Source: JAWLGJ01 sp041685145 (GTDB lineage Bacteria; Pseudomonadota; Alphaproteobacteria; Rhodospirillales; Magnetospirillaceae). Taken from it: DNA of 28,885 nt. A program made the translations under genes and the position numbers. The stretch spans positions 1 through 28,885 of the forward strand of contig JAWLGJ010000034.1 in assembly GCA_041685145.1 (NCBI GenBank), written 5' to 3'. Below, piece after piece: positions 15,863-23,344 of the stretch (positions are counted from its first letter, which is position 1; the number at the start of each line of letters is the position of its first letter). The notes below the pieces were generated by a model. That model saw only the letters and a list, made by a program, of their open reading frames with translations, ran no database searches and had not been told where the DNA came from.

Positions 15863-16852
15863 ATGTCGACCATGCCGATGATCGCGGTTCGCCATCTCAG
15901 CCATATCTACCCCGGCACGCGCAAGCAGCCGCCGCGCCGGGCCCTGGCCGACCTCAGCCTGGAGGTGGGGGAGGGCGAGTTCGCCATCCTCTCGGGGCCC
16001 AACGGCAGCGGCAAGTCCACCCTGTTCCGCATCCTGTGCGGCATGGCGCTGCCCTCCGCGGGGGCGGTGGAAGTGTGCGGCGCCGATCTGTTCCGCGAGC
16101 CGGCCAGGGTGCGGCGCTGCCTGGGGGTGGTGTTCCAGAGCCCGGCGGTCGACAAGCATCTCAGCGTCATCGAGAACCTGCGCATCCACGCCGATCTGTA
16201 CGGCCTCGGCGGGCCGGACCGCGCCGAGCGCCTGGAGGAGGCGCTGGCCTGGACCGATCTGCGCGAGCGGCTGGAGCATCGCGTCGCCACGCTTTCGGGC
16301 GGGCTGGCGCGGCAGGTGGAACTGGCCAAGGTGCTGATGACCCGCCCGCGCGTACTGCTGCTGGACGAGCCCACCACCGGCCTCGACCCCAACAGCCGCC
16401 GCAACTTCCTCGACGCCCTGCGCCGCGTGCAGCAGGCGCGCGGCATGAGCGTGCTGATGACCAGCCACATCTTCTCCGAGGCCGAGGACGCCGACCGCGT
16501 CGCCATCCTCCAGGACGGCCGCCTGCTGGCCCACGACCGCCCGCAGGCGCTGCGGGCCATGCTGGGGCGCGAGATGGTGGTGGTCGAGCCGGTGGACGCC
16601 GCCGCGCTGGAGGCCCGGCTGGCCGCCGACATGGGGCTGGCGGTGCGCCGCCACGGTGAGGAACTGCGCCTGGAGGAGACCGACAACGGCGCCGGGCTGC
16701 CGCTGCTGGAGGAGATTCTCGACCGCTACCGCCCGATGGTGCGCAGCATCGCCATCCGCCAGCCGACGCTGGAGGACGTGTTCGTGCACGTCACCACCGC
16801 CGCGCGCGGGCGCGAGGCCGCCGCCGCGGCGTTGCAGAGGACCGGCACATGA
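15863..16852 (+). CDS. ABC transporter ATPase (ABC-2/CcmA-NatA type)
   Basis: This 329-residue ATPase has Walker A GPNGSGKS (45-52), a signature LSGGLARQVELA (about 144), Walker B VLLLDEPTTGLDP (about 166) and an H-loop in MTSHIF. A C-terminal extension follows, as in drug, NodI or NatA-type exporters. I chose the ATG at 15863 because AGGAA lies 7 bases upstream; an ATG at 15809 has a GGAG too far away. Its stop overlaps the permease start by 4 bases. It faces the heme-copper oxidase cluster across a convergent junction, so export of a cofactor or assembly factor is possible but unproven. The substrate is unknown. Confidence 0.88.
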   Translation: MSTMPMIAVRHLSHIYPGTRKQPPRRALADLSLEVGEGEFAILSGPNGSGKSTLFRILCGMALPSAGAVEVCGADLFREPARVRRCLGVVFQSPAVDKHLSVIENLRIHADLYGLGGPDRAERLEEALAWTDLRERLEHRVATLSGGLARQVELAKVLMTRPRVLLLDEPTTGLDPNSRRNFLDALRRVQQARGMSVLMTSHIFSEAEDADRVAILQDGRLLAHDRPQALRAMLGREMVVVEPVDAAALEARLAADMGLAVRRHGEELRLEETDNGAGLPLLEEILDRYRPMVRSIAIRQPTLEDVFVHVTTAARGREAAAAALQRTGT

Positions 16853-17652
16853 GCATGGCCCGTGTCAGCATCTCGCTCGCCCGCCGCGAGTTCCTGGGCT
16901 TCATCCGCCAGCCGGCGCGGGTGCTGGGCACGGTGATGCAGCCGATCCTGTTCTGGGTCTTCCTGGGCGCCGGCTTCACCGGCTCGTTCCGGCCGCCGGG
17001 CATGGAGGACATGAGCTATCTGGAGTATTTCTATCCCGGCGTGATGGTGATGATGATGCTGTTCGCCAGCGTCTTCGCCTCCATCACGGTCATCGAGGAC
17101 CGCGACCAGGGCTTCCTGCAGGGGGTGCTGGTGGCGCCGGTGTCGCGGCTGGCCATCGTGCTGGGCAAGGTGATGGGCGGCTCGGCGATCGCGCTGGTGC
17201 AGGTGCTCATCCTCTCGCTGGCGGCTCCCTTCCTGGGGCTGGCGCCGGGGCCGGGGGCGGCGTTGCTGCTGCTGATGGGCTATGTGCTGACGGCGGTCAG
17301 CTTCTCGGCGCTGGGTTTCGCGCTGGCATGGGGGATGCGCTCCACGGCCGGCTTCCACGCGGTGATGATGGTGTTCCTGATGCCGCTGTGGCTGTTGTCG
17401 GGGGCGCTGTTCCCGTTGTCGGGGGCGCCGGCGTGGCTGGCGGTGCCGATGCTGGCCAACCCGGTCACCCATGCCCTGACGATCATCCGGATGCCGTTCT
17501 ACGCCGGCCCGGCGACCCTGTTCGCCGACCCCCAATACCTGACCTCGCTGGCGGTGGTGCTGGCCTGGGCGACGCTGTGCCTGTGGGCGGCGGCGCGGCG
17601 GGTGGAGCGGCGCGAGCGGGGCGCGAAAACCGCCGCGGCGCCGGCGGAATAG
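16849..17652 (+). CDS. ABC-2 type transporter permease
   Basis: This 267-residue membrane protein has about six helices and the ABC-2 pattern: an N-terminal SLARREFLGFIRQPARVLG, a periplasmic loop (GSFRPPGMEDMSYLEYFYPG) and EDRDQGFLQGVLVAPVSR before the third helix. The ATG overlaps the ATPase stop (ATGA), so the two subunits are co-translated and would form a homodimeric exporter with two ATPases. An in-frame ATG two codons later is an equal alternative. The gene ends 32 bases from the opposing VOC gene, with a shared hairpin in between. Confidence 0.87.
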   Translation: MSMARVSISLARREFLGFIRQPARVLGTVMQPILFWVFLGAGFTGSFRPPGMEDMSYLEYFYPGVMVMMMLFASVFASITVIEDRDQGFLQGVLVAPVSRLAIVLGKVMGGSAIALVQVLILSLAAPFLGLAPGPGAALLLLMGYVLTAVSFSALGFALAWGMRSTAGFHAVMMVFLMPLWLLSGALFPLSGAPAWLAVPMLANPVTHALTIIRMPFYAGPATLFADPQYLTSLAVVLAWATLCLWAAARRVERRERGAKTAAAPAE

Positions 17653-17660
17653 GCATCGCC

Positions 17661-17681
17661 CCAGCCGCCGTCGAGGCGGCG
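17661..17681. terminator. Hairpin in convergent junction, copy 1 of a repeated motif
   Basis: GCCGCC and GGCGGC pair around a 5-base loop (GTCGA). The hairpin fills the 32-base gap between the converging permease and VOC genes. The same 21-base motif with one change lies in another convergent junction at 26528-26548, which suggests a two-way terminator. There is no U-run. Confidence 0.45.
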
Positions 17682-17684
17682 CCG

Positions 17685-18107
17685 TCAATCCGGCGGCAGC
17701 AGGTCTGGGTTCCAGACCACCTCCCAGACATGCCCGTCGGGATCCTGGAAATAGCCGGCATGGCCACCCCAGAAGGTGGCCTGGGCGGGCTTGACGACCG
17801 TCGCCCCGTTGGCGCCGGCCCGCGCCATCACCGCCTCCACGTCCTCGCGGCGGCGCACGTTGTGGCCGATGGTGAAGCCGGTGGGGCAGGGGGCGCTGGC
17901 CGCGAGGCCGGTGTCGCGGGCGATGTCGTCCCGCCCCCACACCGCCAGCTTCAGCCCCGCGTCGAGATCGAAAAAGGCGACGGGGCCGTGCGTGCCGTCG
18001 CCCGCGATGATGCCTTGCGTCGGCAGTCCGAGGCCGTCGCGGTAGAACCGCACGGCGCGTTCCACGTCCGCGACTCCCAGGGTGATGACGGTGATGCGCG
18101 GTTTCAT
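17685..18107 (-). CDS. VOC (glyoxalase/bleomycin-resistance) family protein
   Basis: This 140-residue protein has the two paired beta-alpha-beta-beta-beta modules of the vicinal oxygen chelate fold: it starts MKPRITVITLGVADVERAV followed by RFYRDGLGL, and ends with GYFQDPDGHVWEVVWN, the usual C-terminal signature. Members bind a divalent metal and act as lyases, dioxygenases or binding proteins, so the substrate is open. GGAGG lies 9 bases before the ATG. It is 27 bases downstream of ctaB in the same direction and may be read through from it; a direct role with the oxidase is not implied. Confidence 0.88.
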   Translation of the reverse strand: MKPRITVITLGVADVERAVRFYRDGLGLPTQGIIAGDGTHGPVAFFDLDAGLKLAVWGRDDIARDTGLAASAPCPTGFTIGHNVRRREDVEAVMARAGANGATVVKPAQATFWGGHAGYFQDPDGHVWEVVWNPDLLPPD

Positions 18108-18134
18108 GGTAGGGGCCTCCGCGCCGTCAACAGC

Positions 18135-18995
18135 TCAGAACAGCGAGCGGTCCACCAGCACGGCCGCGAACAGGCCCATCAGATAGGGCATCGAGGCGAA
18201 GAAGGTGCGCCGCGCCCAGGGGCGGTCGGGCCGGCGCAGCAGCGCGGCGCTGAAGACCAGCAGCCAGGCGCCCAGCACCGCCGCGCCGATGCCGTAGGCC
18301 GGCCCCAGCGCCCCCAGCGCCCAGGGCAGCAGCGACGCCGCCACCAGCAGCACGGTGTTGAGCATGATCGCCCGCGCCGTGCGCGCCTCGCCCACCAGCA
18401 CCGGCAGCATGGGCACCCCGGCCTCGCGGTAGTCGTCCTTCAAGAGGATGGCCAGGGCCCAGAAATGCGTCGGGGTCCACAGGAACAGCACCAGCGCCAG
18501 CAGGGCCGGCAGCAGCCACTGCCCCGGATCGACCGCCGCCGCCCCCGCCAGCACCGCAAAGCTGCCGGCGGCGCCGCCGATGACGATGTTCATCCAGGTG
18601 CGCCGCTTCAGCCACACCGTATAGACGACGCCATAGACGAAGGCGCCCAGGAACAGATGCAGCGCCACCACGGCGTTGAAGCCCACCGTCGCCAGCCCCA
18701 GCGCCAGCGCCAGCAGCACCGCCGCCAGCAGCAGCGCGCTGGCCGGCGCAGTCTGGCCGGTGACCATCGGCCGGCGCGAGGTGCGGCGCATCTTGCCGTC
18801 GATGTCGCGGTCGTAATAGTGGTTGAAGACCGCCGAGGCGCCCGAGCCCAGCAGCATCGCCAGACACAGCAGCGCGATACGGCCCACGGTCAGATGCTCG
18901 GCGTCCGCGACCGCCACATAGCCCATGACCGCGGTCAGGGCGATCAACGCCCCGATCCTCAGCTTCATCAGTTGCAGGCCGTCGCGGATGGTCAT
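18135..18995 (-). CDS. ctaB: Protoheme IX farnesyltransferase (heme O synthase)
   Basis: This 286-residue UbiA-family membrane enzyme adds farnesyl diphosphate to heme B to make heme O, the precursor of heme A. The family motif appears as FNHYYDRDIDGKMRRTSRR, and the second Asp-rich loop is in LLKDDYREAGVPMLPV. It has about eight or nine helices. I use the ATG at 18995 because GGGAGGAAGGGCGAG lies just before it; a GTG 24 bases earlier would place that site inside the gene. It lies 81 bases after the heme-copper oxidase fusion gene and most likely supplies its heme. Confidence 0.93.
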   Translation of the reverse strand: MTIRDGLQLMKLRIGALIALTAVMGYVAVADAEHLTVGRIALLCLAMLLGSGASAVFNHYYDRDIDGKMRRTSRRPMVTGQTAPASALLLAAVLLALALGLATVGFNAVVALHLFLGAFVYGVVYTVWLKRRTWMNIVIGGAAGSFAVLAGAAAVDPGQWLLPALLALVLFLWTPTHFWALAILLKDDYREAGVPMLPVLVGEARTARAIMLNTVLLVAASLLPWALGALGPAYGIGAAVLGAWLLVFSAALLRRPDRPWARRTFFASMPYLMGLFAAVLVDRSLF

Positions 18996-19076
18996 GGCCT
19001 CGCCCTTCCTCCCTGGCACCGTCGCGTCAGTGTAATGCCGGTTGCCACGGATGGCGAACCTTAAGCGCCGCGGCGG

Positions 19077-20945
19077 TCATTCCGCCGCCGGCAGGATGCG
19101 CACGACGGCGGTCATCGCATTGTGGTCGCTGCCGCAGTATTCCGAGCATTTCAGCACCAGATCACCGGCCGCCGTGGGGGTCAACTCCACCACCTCGGCG
19201 CGCCCCGGCACCAGCAGCCGGTCGATGTCCGGCCCGTGCAGGCCGTGCAGGATGTCCAGGCTGGTCGCGTGCAGACGATAGGTGACGCCGGCGCGCAGTT
19301 CCAGCGCCGGATAAAACGCGAAGCGCTGCGCCAGCAGGAACACATCGCCCGGCGGCGGGCGCACCACCGGCACGCCCTCGACCTCCTCGCCGGTGCCGTG
19401 GCGGGCAATCATGGCGTCGACGCGCTCGGCGAAGGCGGCGGGGTCGATGGCGTAGCCTTCGCCGGGCGGCGGCGCCGGGCGCCAAATCGGCATCGCCGCC
19501 ACCAGCACCAGCATCGCCAGCGCCAGCACCGCCGCGGCCCAGGTGCCGCCGCCGCCGTCGGCGGCCGCCGCCGGAAGCTGCGGCGCCGTCCGCGCCCGCC
19601 CCAGCAGGCCCTTCAGCGCCAGCCAGATGAACAGCACGCCGCCCAGCACGGCGACGATGCCGCCGGTGCCGGTCATCGTCATCGAGACGATCTTGGCGAC
19701 GCTGTTCAGCCCCTGTTCGGCGCCGGCGGTCTTGCGCGCCACCCCGGCCGCACCGGCCGAAAACATGCCCAGGCACCACAGCGTCTGGCCGCCGCCATAC
19801 AGCCAATACTGCCAGCGCACCGCGCGCCCGCCGCCGGCGCTGCGGCCCATCGCCGGCAGCATCACCCCCAGCAGCACGCCCATCATGGCCAAATTCACGC
19901 CGCCGATGACGGCGTGGTAGTGGGCGGGTATGCGGGTGTCGCTGACGCCCAGGAAGAACCCCGAAATGCCGCCGATGGCGAAGACCACGAAGGACAGCGC
20001 CAGCGCGATCAACTCCGGCTGGCGCCGCGACAAGTCGCCGCGCCGGCGCCAGGCGAGCGCCGCCAGCCCCAGCATGACCACCGCCGGCGGCAGCGCCAAG
20101 CCGTACCACAGCAGATCCGCAAAGGCGTCGCGATAGGCCAACGACAGCGGCTCGGCGAACAGCAGCATCGGCGGGCCGGACAGGGCCGCCAGCCCCAGCC
20201 CCCCCAGCGCCGCGAACCACAGGGGGCGCGGCAGCGGCGCCGCCCCCCAGATGCGGGCGGTCAGAAGGTGCCAGCAGGCCAGCATCAGCGCGGTGTTGGC
20301 GATCTGCAACACATGGCCGCCGCCCCAGAACAGGCGCTGGTTGAACGTCGCCGACTCCAGCGCCGGCGGCAGCAGGCCCCAGACCACGGCGAAGCAGACC
20401 AGCGCCGACACGAAGGACAGGGCGGCAACGCCGACGGCAAACGCCGCCGGCCGCGCCAGCACGGCGCGGTCGGTCAACAGGCGCAGGCAGGGCAGCGCCA
20501 CCCCCACGCCCAGCAGCGCCAAGCCGGCGTAATAGAGGGGATGGGTGAGCACCGGCACATAGTCGTTCAGCGACGGCTCGCCCTGGTTGGCCAGCGTCAC
20601 CACCAGCAGCAGGCCGCCGCCGGCCAGCGCCAGCACCAGCCCGGCGGTGCCGGCGCGCCCCTGGCGGCCGCCGACCAGCACCGCCAGCGCCCCCAGCATG
20701 GCCGCGTACCAGACGATGAAGGAAAAGACGACATGCGTGACCAGCGCGCGCGGAAAGAATTCCTGCCACGGCCAGGGCAGCACGTCCTGCACGCCGGGGG
20801 TGCGGGCCAGGGCCAGCAGCAGCGCCAGCGCCCCCGCCACCGCCAGGCTGCCCGCGGCCAGCAGGCCCCAGCCCCGCAACAGGCGGGCGGACGGCAGCGC
20901 CCCGGCATCGGCGGCCGGTGCGGCGCGGGGAGGGGCTACGGTCAC
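19077..20945 (-). CDS. Heme-copper oxidase-like subunit I fused to a CuA subunit II domain, CuB site altered
   Basis: This 622-residue protein joins a 12-helix-like subunit I (about 20-450) to a last membrane helix (468-487) and a periplasmic CuA domain (about 495-622). Heme ligands look kept: H71 in VTHVVFSF, and H342/H344 in AHYHAVIGG. The CuA set is complete: H567 or H570, then C600, E602, C604, H608, M611. The CuB site is not: helix VI has only H211 in FWGGGHVLQ with no HPxVY tyrosine, and the helix VII HH pair is replaced near 260-261 (GPPMLLFAEP). I start at GTG 20945, which overlaps the DUF420 stop (GTGA) and has GGAG 7 bases upstream. It may be an NO reductase-like or otherwise divergent member; ordinary O2 reduction is doubtful. 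Confidence 0.85.
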   Translation of the reverse strand: MTVAPPRAAPAADAGALPSARLLRGWGLLAAGSLAVAGALALLLALARTPGVQDVLPWPWQEFFPRALVTHVVFSFIVWYAAMLGALAVLVGGRQGRAGTAGLVLALAGGGLLLVVTLANQGEPSLNDYVPVLTHPLYYAGLALLGVGVALPCLRLLTDRAVLARPAAFAVGVAALSFVSALVCFAVVWGLLPPALESATFNQRLFWGGGHVLQIANTALMLACWHLLTARIWGAAPLPRPLWFAALGGLGLAALSGPPMLLFAEPLSLAYRDAFADLLWYGLALPPAVVMLGLAALAWRRRGDLSRRQPELIALALSFVVFAIGGISGFFLGVSDTRIPAHYHAVIGGVNLAMMGVLLGVMLPAMGRSAGGGRAVRWQYWLYGGGQTLWCLGMFSAGAAGVARKTAGAEQGLNSVAKIVSMTMTGTGGIVAVLGGVLFIWLALKGLLGRARTAPQLPAAAADGGGGTWAAAVLALAMLVLVAAMPIWRPAPPPGEGYAIDPAAFAERVDAMIARHGTGEEVEGVPVVRPPPGDVFLLAQRFAFYPALELRAGVTYRLHATSLDILHGLHGPDIDRLLVPGRAEVVELTPTAAGDLVLKCSEYCGSDHNAMTAVVRILPAAE

Positions 20946-21373
20946 GGCGCGTCTCCGTACAGGTGATAAAGCATGACATAGACGGCGATGCCGGTGACGG
21001 AGACATACAGCCACACCGGCAGCGTCCAGCGCGCCAGGCGGCGGTGGGGCACGAACCGCCCGCGCAGCGCCCGCGCCGCCGTCGCCAGCACCATCGGCGC
21101 CGCCACGGCCGCCAGGACCACATGCGTCACCAGCAGCGTGTAATAGACCGCCCGCGCCGGCCCGTCGGCGGGGAAGGGGGTGACCGGGGTGGTGGCGTGG
21201 TGCACCAGATACACCGCCAGGAACAGCGCCGAGGCGGTGAGGGCGCCGATCATGGCGCGGGCGTGGTTGCGCCGGTCGCCGCGCCGGATGCAGACGAAGC
21301 CGATGACCAGAAACGCCGTCGCCACGGCGTTGAAGCTTGCCGTCAAATGCGGGAGCAGCCCGTACGCCACCAT
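20942..21373 (-). CDS. DUF420 membrane protein, probable oxidase assembly factor
   Basis: This 143-residue protein has about four helices and conserved histidines (GLLPHLTASFNA, RRNHARAMIGA, YLVHHATTP, VTHVVLAA) typical of DUF420. Firmicute relatives (CtaM/YozB, as I recall) help mature heme-A oxidases, so a heme- or copper-handling role for the neighbouring fusion oxidase fits. Its stop overlaps the oxidase GTG start. GAGGATAGG lies upstream of the ATG, just after the stop of the 35-residue gene. The family call is good; the function is inferred. Confidence 0.85.
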   Translation of the reverse strand: MVAYGLLPHLTASFNAVATAFLVIGFVCIRRGDRRNHARAMIGALTASALFLAVYLVHHATTPVTPFPADGPARAVYYTLLVTHVVLAAVAAPMVLATAARALRGRFVPHRRLARWTLPVWLYVSVTGIAVYVMLYHLYGDAP

Positions 21374-21389
21374 CGCCTGGCGCCTATCC

Positions 21390-21497
21390 TCAACCCAGGG
21401 CGAAAAAGGTCAGGACGTAGAAGACCAGCGCCACCGCCGCCAGTACCGCCAAAAACACCCATCGGCTGGGCCGCGACCGCCGTCCTGTGTCTGCCAT
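21390..21497 (-). CDS. 35-residue single-helix membrane protein in the oxidase operon
   Basis: The minus strand encodes 35 residues: a basic N-terminus (MADTGRRSRPSRW) followed by one hydrophobic helix (VFLAVLAAVALVFYVLTFF) and a short tail. GGAG lies about 7 bases before the ATG, and the stop is 16 bases from the DUF420 start, so it would be the first gene of the operon. Small one-helix subunits like this are common beside terminal oxidases (CcoQ- or CoxF-like roles), but I recognise no family. The ribosome site, composition and spacing support it. Confidence 0.6.
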   Translation of the reverse strand: MADTGRRSRPSRWVFLAVLAAVALVFYVLTFFALG

Positions 21498-21626
21498 GCG
21501 TCGTCTCCAGCGCGCCATCGGGCAGATGTGGGAAGCCCCTCCCCCTGGGGAAAGACCTGCCACCTGCGTCGGCGCGGCCTTACCCTAGCGGCCATCGGCC
21601 GAAGGTCAAGTGCGCTCGTGGAGGTA

Positions 21627-21655
21627 ATGACTCTTAATATCGGTCGCAGTATGAT
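21627..21655 (+). promoter_or_regulatory. Candidate sigma-70-type promoter for the DUF2189 gene
   Basis: ATGACT (21627-21632) and TATGAT (21650-21655) are 17 bases apart, matching consensus at 4 of 6 and 5 of 6 positions. A start near 21662 would give a short leader before the ATG at 21683. Visual match only. Confidence 0.4.
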
Positions 21656-21682
21656 GGCCGGACACGGAGCGGGGAGACAGCG

Positions 21683-22471
21683 ATGCCGGTCACGCGCGCA
21701 GGCGAAAACCAGCCCTGGGGCGCCATGCAGCCGGCGATACAACCGGTGACGGTGGACCAGTCGGCGGAGTGGCTGCTGCGGGGCTGGGCCGACCTGCGCG
21801 CCCACTGGCCCATAAGCGTTGGCTACGGCCTCGTCTTTGTGGCCGGCGCCTGGCTGCTGTTCGCCGGCCTGGCGCGGCTGGGCCTGGGCAGCCTGATCCT
21901 GCCGCTGGCCGGCGGCTTCCTGCTGGTGGCGCCGGTGGCGGCGGTGGGGCTGTATGAGATCAGCCGCCGCCGCGAGCAGGCCATCCCCGTGGACCTTGCC
22001 GCCGTCCTGGGCGCCTGGCGCCGCAATCCCACCCAGATCGGGCTGATGGGCGTGGTGCTGATGATCCTGTTCTTCGCCTGGGTGTTGGTGGCGCTGCTGC
22101 TGTTCGCGGTCTTCTTCGGCGCATCGCCGCCGCCGCTGGACGCCTTCGTGTCCGGGATTCTCTCCTCGCCGGCCGCGGCGCCCTTCCTGCTCGCCGGCAC
22201 CGCCGCCGGGGCGGTGTTCGCCGCCGTTGCCTTCGCCATCAGCGCCGTGTCGCTGCCCATGCTGATCGACCGCGAGGCGACGGTGGTCGAGGCGATGGCG
22301 ACCAGCCTGCGGGCGGTGGGGGCAAACTGGCGGGTGATGGCGGGCTGGGCGGCGATGATCGCCCTCATCGGCGCCTGCGGCCTGGCGACCTTCTTCCTGG
22401 GGCTGGCGGTGGCCCTGCCGCTTCTGGGGCACGCCAGTTGGCACGCCTATCGCGGACTGGTCGCGCGCTGA
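21683..22471 (+). CDS. DUF2189 integral membrane protein
   Basis: This 262-residue protein has about six membrane helices (e.g. SVGYGLVFVAGAWLLFAGLA, LLLFAVFFGA, MAGWAAMIALIGACGLAT). It shows the DUF2189 pattern: an amphipathic first part (SAEWLLRGWADLRAHWPIS), the loop YEISRRREQ, and a C-terminal LPLLGHASWHAYRGLV. GGGGAGA lies just before the ATG. It is transcribed away from the oxidase operon, across a 185-base spacer. DUF2189 genes are often seen near respiratory genes, but no function is established that I know of. Confidence 0.82.
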   Translation: MPVTRAGENQPWGAMQPAIQPVTVDQSAEWLLRGWADLRAHWPISVGYGLVFVAGAWLLFAGLARLGLGSLILPLAGGFLLVAPVAAVGLYEISRRREQAIPVDLAAVLGAWRRNPTQIGLMGVVLMILFFAWVLVALLLFAVFFGASPPPLDAFVSGILSSPAAAPFLLAGTAAGAVFAAVAFAISAVSLPMLIDREATVVEAMATSLRAVGANWRVMAGWAAMIALIGACGLATFFLGLAVALPLLGHASWHAYRGLVAR

Positions 22472-22527
22472 TTCTTTTGCCCCCGCGCCTGTCCCCAATG
22501 GCGAAAGTCTTTGTCGCCGAGGCGGTT

Positions 22528-22554
22528 GCGGCGCGCTTTCGCCGCGCGCCTTAT
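22528..22554 (+). terminator. Probable terminator after the DUF2189 gene
   Basis: GCGGCG pairs with CGCCGC around a short CGCTTT loop, with flanking GC pairs (GGCGCGC/GCGCGCC as an alternative stem). TTATT follows at once. It lies 57 bases after the stop and before the next promoter. Confidence 0.45.
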
Positions 22555-22583
22555 TCACCACTCCCGCGCATGTAAATTTTCCC

Positions 22584-22613
22584 TTGGTTGCCGGAGGCGA
22601 GTTTCGTTATAAG
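22584..22613 (+). promoter_or_regulatory. Candidate promoter for the DsrE2-TusA-SQR operon
   Basis: TATAAG (22608-22613) is a good -10 element, with a weak TTGGTT (22584-22589) 18 bases upstream. This sits in a locally AT-rich stretch about 40 bases before the first gene of the sulfur module. Confidence 0.4.
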
Positions 22614-22647
22614 GGACTCCGCCAATGACGACGGAGCGGGGGAACGC

Positions 22648-23046
22648 ATGGCGGCAAAGCCTCTGTACATACTTTTGTGTTCGGGGGAGCACGAAAAGAT
22701 TCAAATGGCGGCAATGACGGCCTCGGTCGCGGCGGTCTCCGATCGCCCGGTTACTGTGTTCGTCAGCATGAATGCTATCCTTGCTTTTGCGAAGGGCAGG
22801 GACAAGGACGAGCGTTACCAGGGCGGCCACTTCTCCAAGCTGTTCAAGGAAAAGAAGGTTCCCGACGCCATCGAGCTGTTCGGCCAGGGCAAGATGCTGG
22901 GCGACTTGCGCATGTGGGCGTGCTCGATGGTCATGGACCTTCTCGACTGGGAGCCGGGGGATCTGGCCGACGACCTGTTCGATGAGGTCGTGGGCCTGAC
23001 GAAGTTCCTCTCCGAGGCCGAGTCCGGCGACCTGATGACGCTGTAA
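22648..23046 (+). CDS. DsrE2-like sulfur-transfer protein
   Basis: This 132-residue DsrE-superfamily protein starts KPLYILLCSGEHEKIQMAAM and has two cysteines, C11 and C92. C92 in MWACSMVMDLLDW matches the region of the conserved DsrE2 cysteine. DsrE2 proteins accept or hold persulfide sulfur together with TusA. No membrane helix is seen, so this is the soluble short type. The ATG at 22648 follows GGAGCGGGGG; earlier in-frame starts lie in the leader. It opens an operon with tusA (30 bases on), the SQR-like gene and DUF1641. The role is inferred from family and context. Confidence 0.82.
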   Translation: MAAKPLYILLCSGEHEKIQMAAMTASVAAVSDRPVTVFVSMNAILAFAKGRDKDERYQGGHFSKLFKEKKVPDAIELFGQGKMLGDLRMWACSMVMDLLDWEPGDLADDLFDEVVGLTKFLSEAESGDLMTL

Positions 23047-23076
23047 GCAGGGTTAGGAAAAGGGAATCACGAGACG

Positions 23077-23307
23077 ATGTCGGAACGTCAGGTTATCGAC
23101 GCGCGGGGCGCCTTCTGCCCCGGGCCGCTGATGGAATTGATCGCCGCCCTCAAGCTGGTCGGTGTCGGTGAAGAGGTGGAGGTGCTGTCCTCCGACAAGG
23201 GCTCGGCCAGCGACATTCCCGAATGGGTCGCCAAGGTCGGCCACGAGGTGGTGACGAACGACGACCGGGGCGGCTATTGGAGCATCGTCGTCCGCAAGGC
23301 GAAGTGA
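23077..23307 (+). CDS. tusA: TusA-family sulfur carrier
   Basis: This 76-residue protein has the TusA fold and the CPxP motif: C14 in AFCPGPLMEL carries the persulfide. The rest follows the family (EEVEVLSSDKGSASDIPEW, then GHEVV). TusA delivers sulfur to partners such as DsrE; in sulfur oxidisers it links rhodaneses and DsrE-type proteins to Dsr or Hdr systems. The start follows AGGAAAAGGGA. It lies between the DsrE2-like and SQR-like genes, which suggests a relay for sulfur released at the flavoprotein. Whether it is a cellular TusA or pathway-specific cannot be told. Confidence 0.92.
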   Translation: MSERQVIDARGAFCPGPLMELIAALKLVGVGEEVEVLSSDKGSASDIPEWVAKVGHEVVTNDDRGGYWSIVVRKAK

Positions 23308-23344
23308 ACACGGCGAACAGCCGGGACAACATGGGAGGAAGGGC

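Noticed and set aside
19077..20945. Ordinary cbb3- or aa3-type terminal oxidase subunit I
   Set aside because: A cbb3 subunit would not carry CuA, and the HPxVY and HH motifs needed for an A- or B-type oxygen site are not visible.
19122..20966. Long plus-strand open frame opposite the oxidase gene
   Set aside because: The translation is Gln/His/Arg/Ala-rich with no domain, while the minus strand encodes a clear membrane oxidase.
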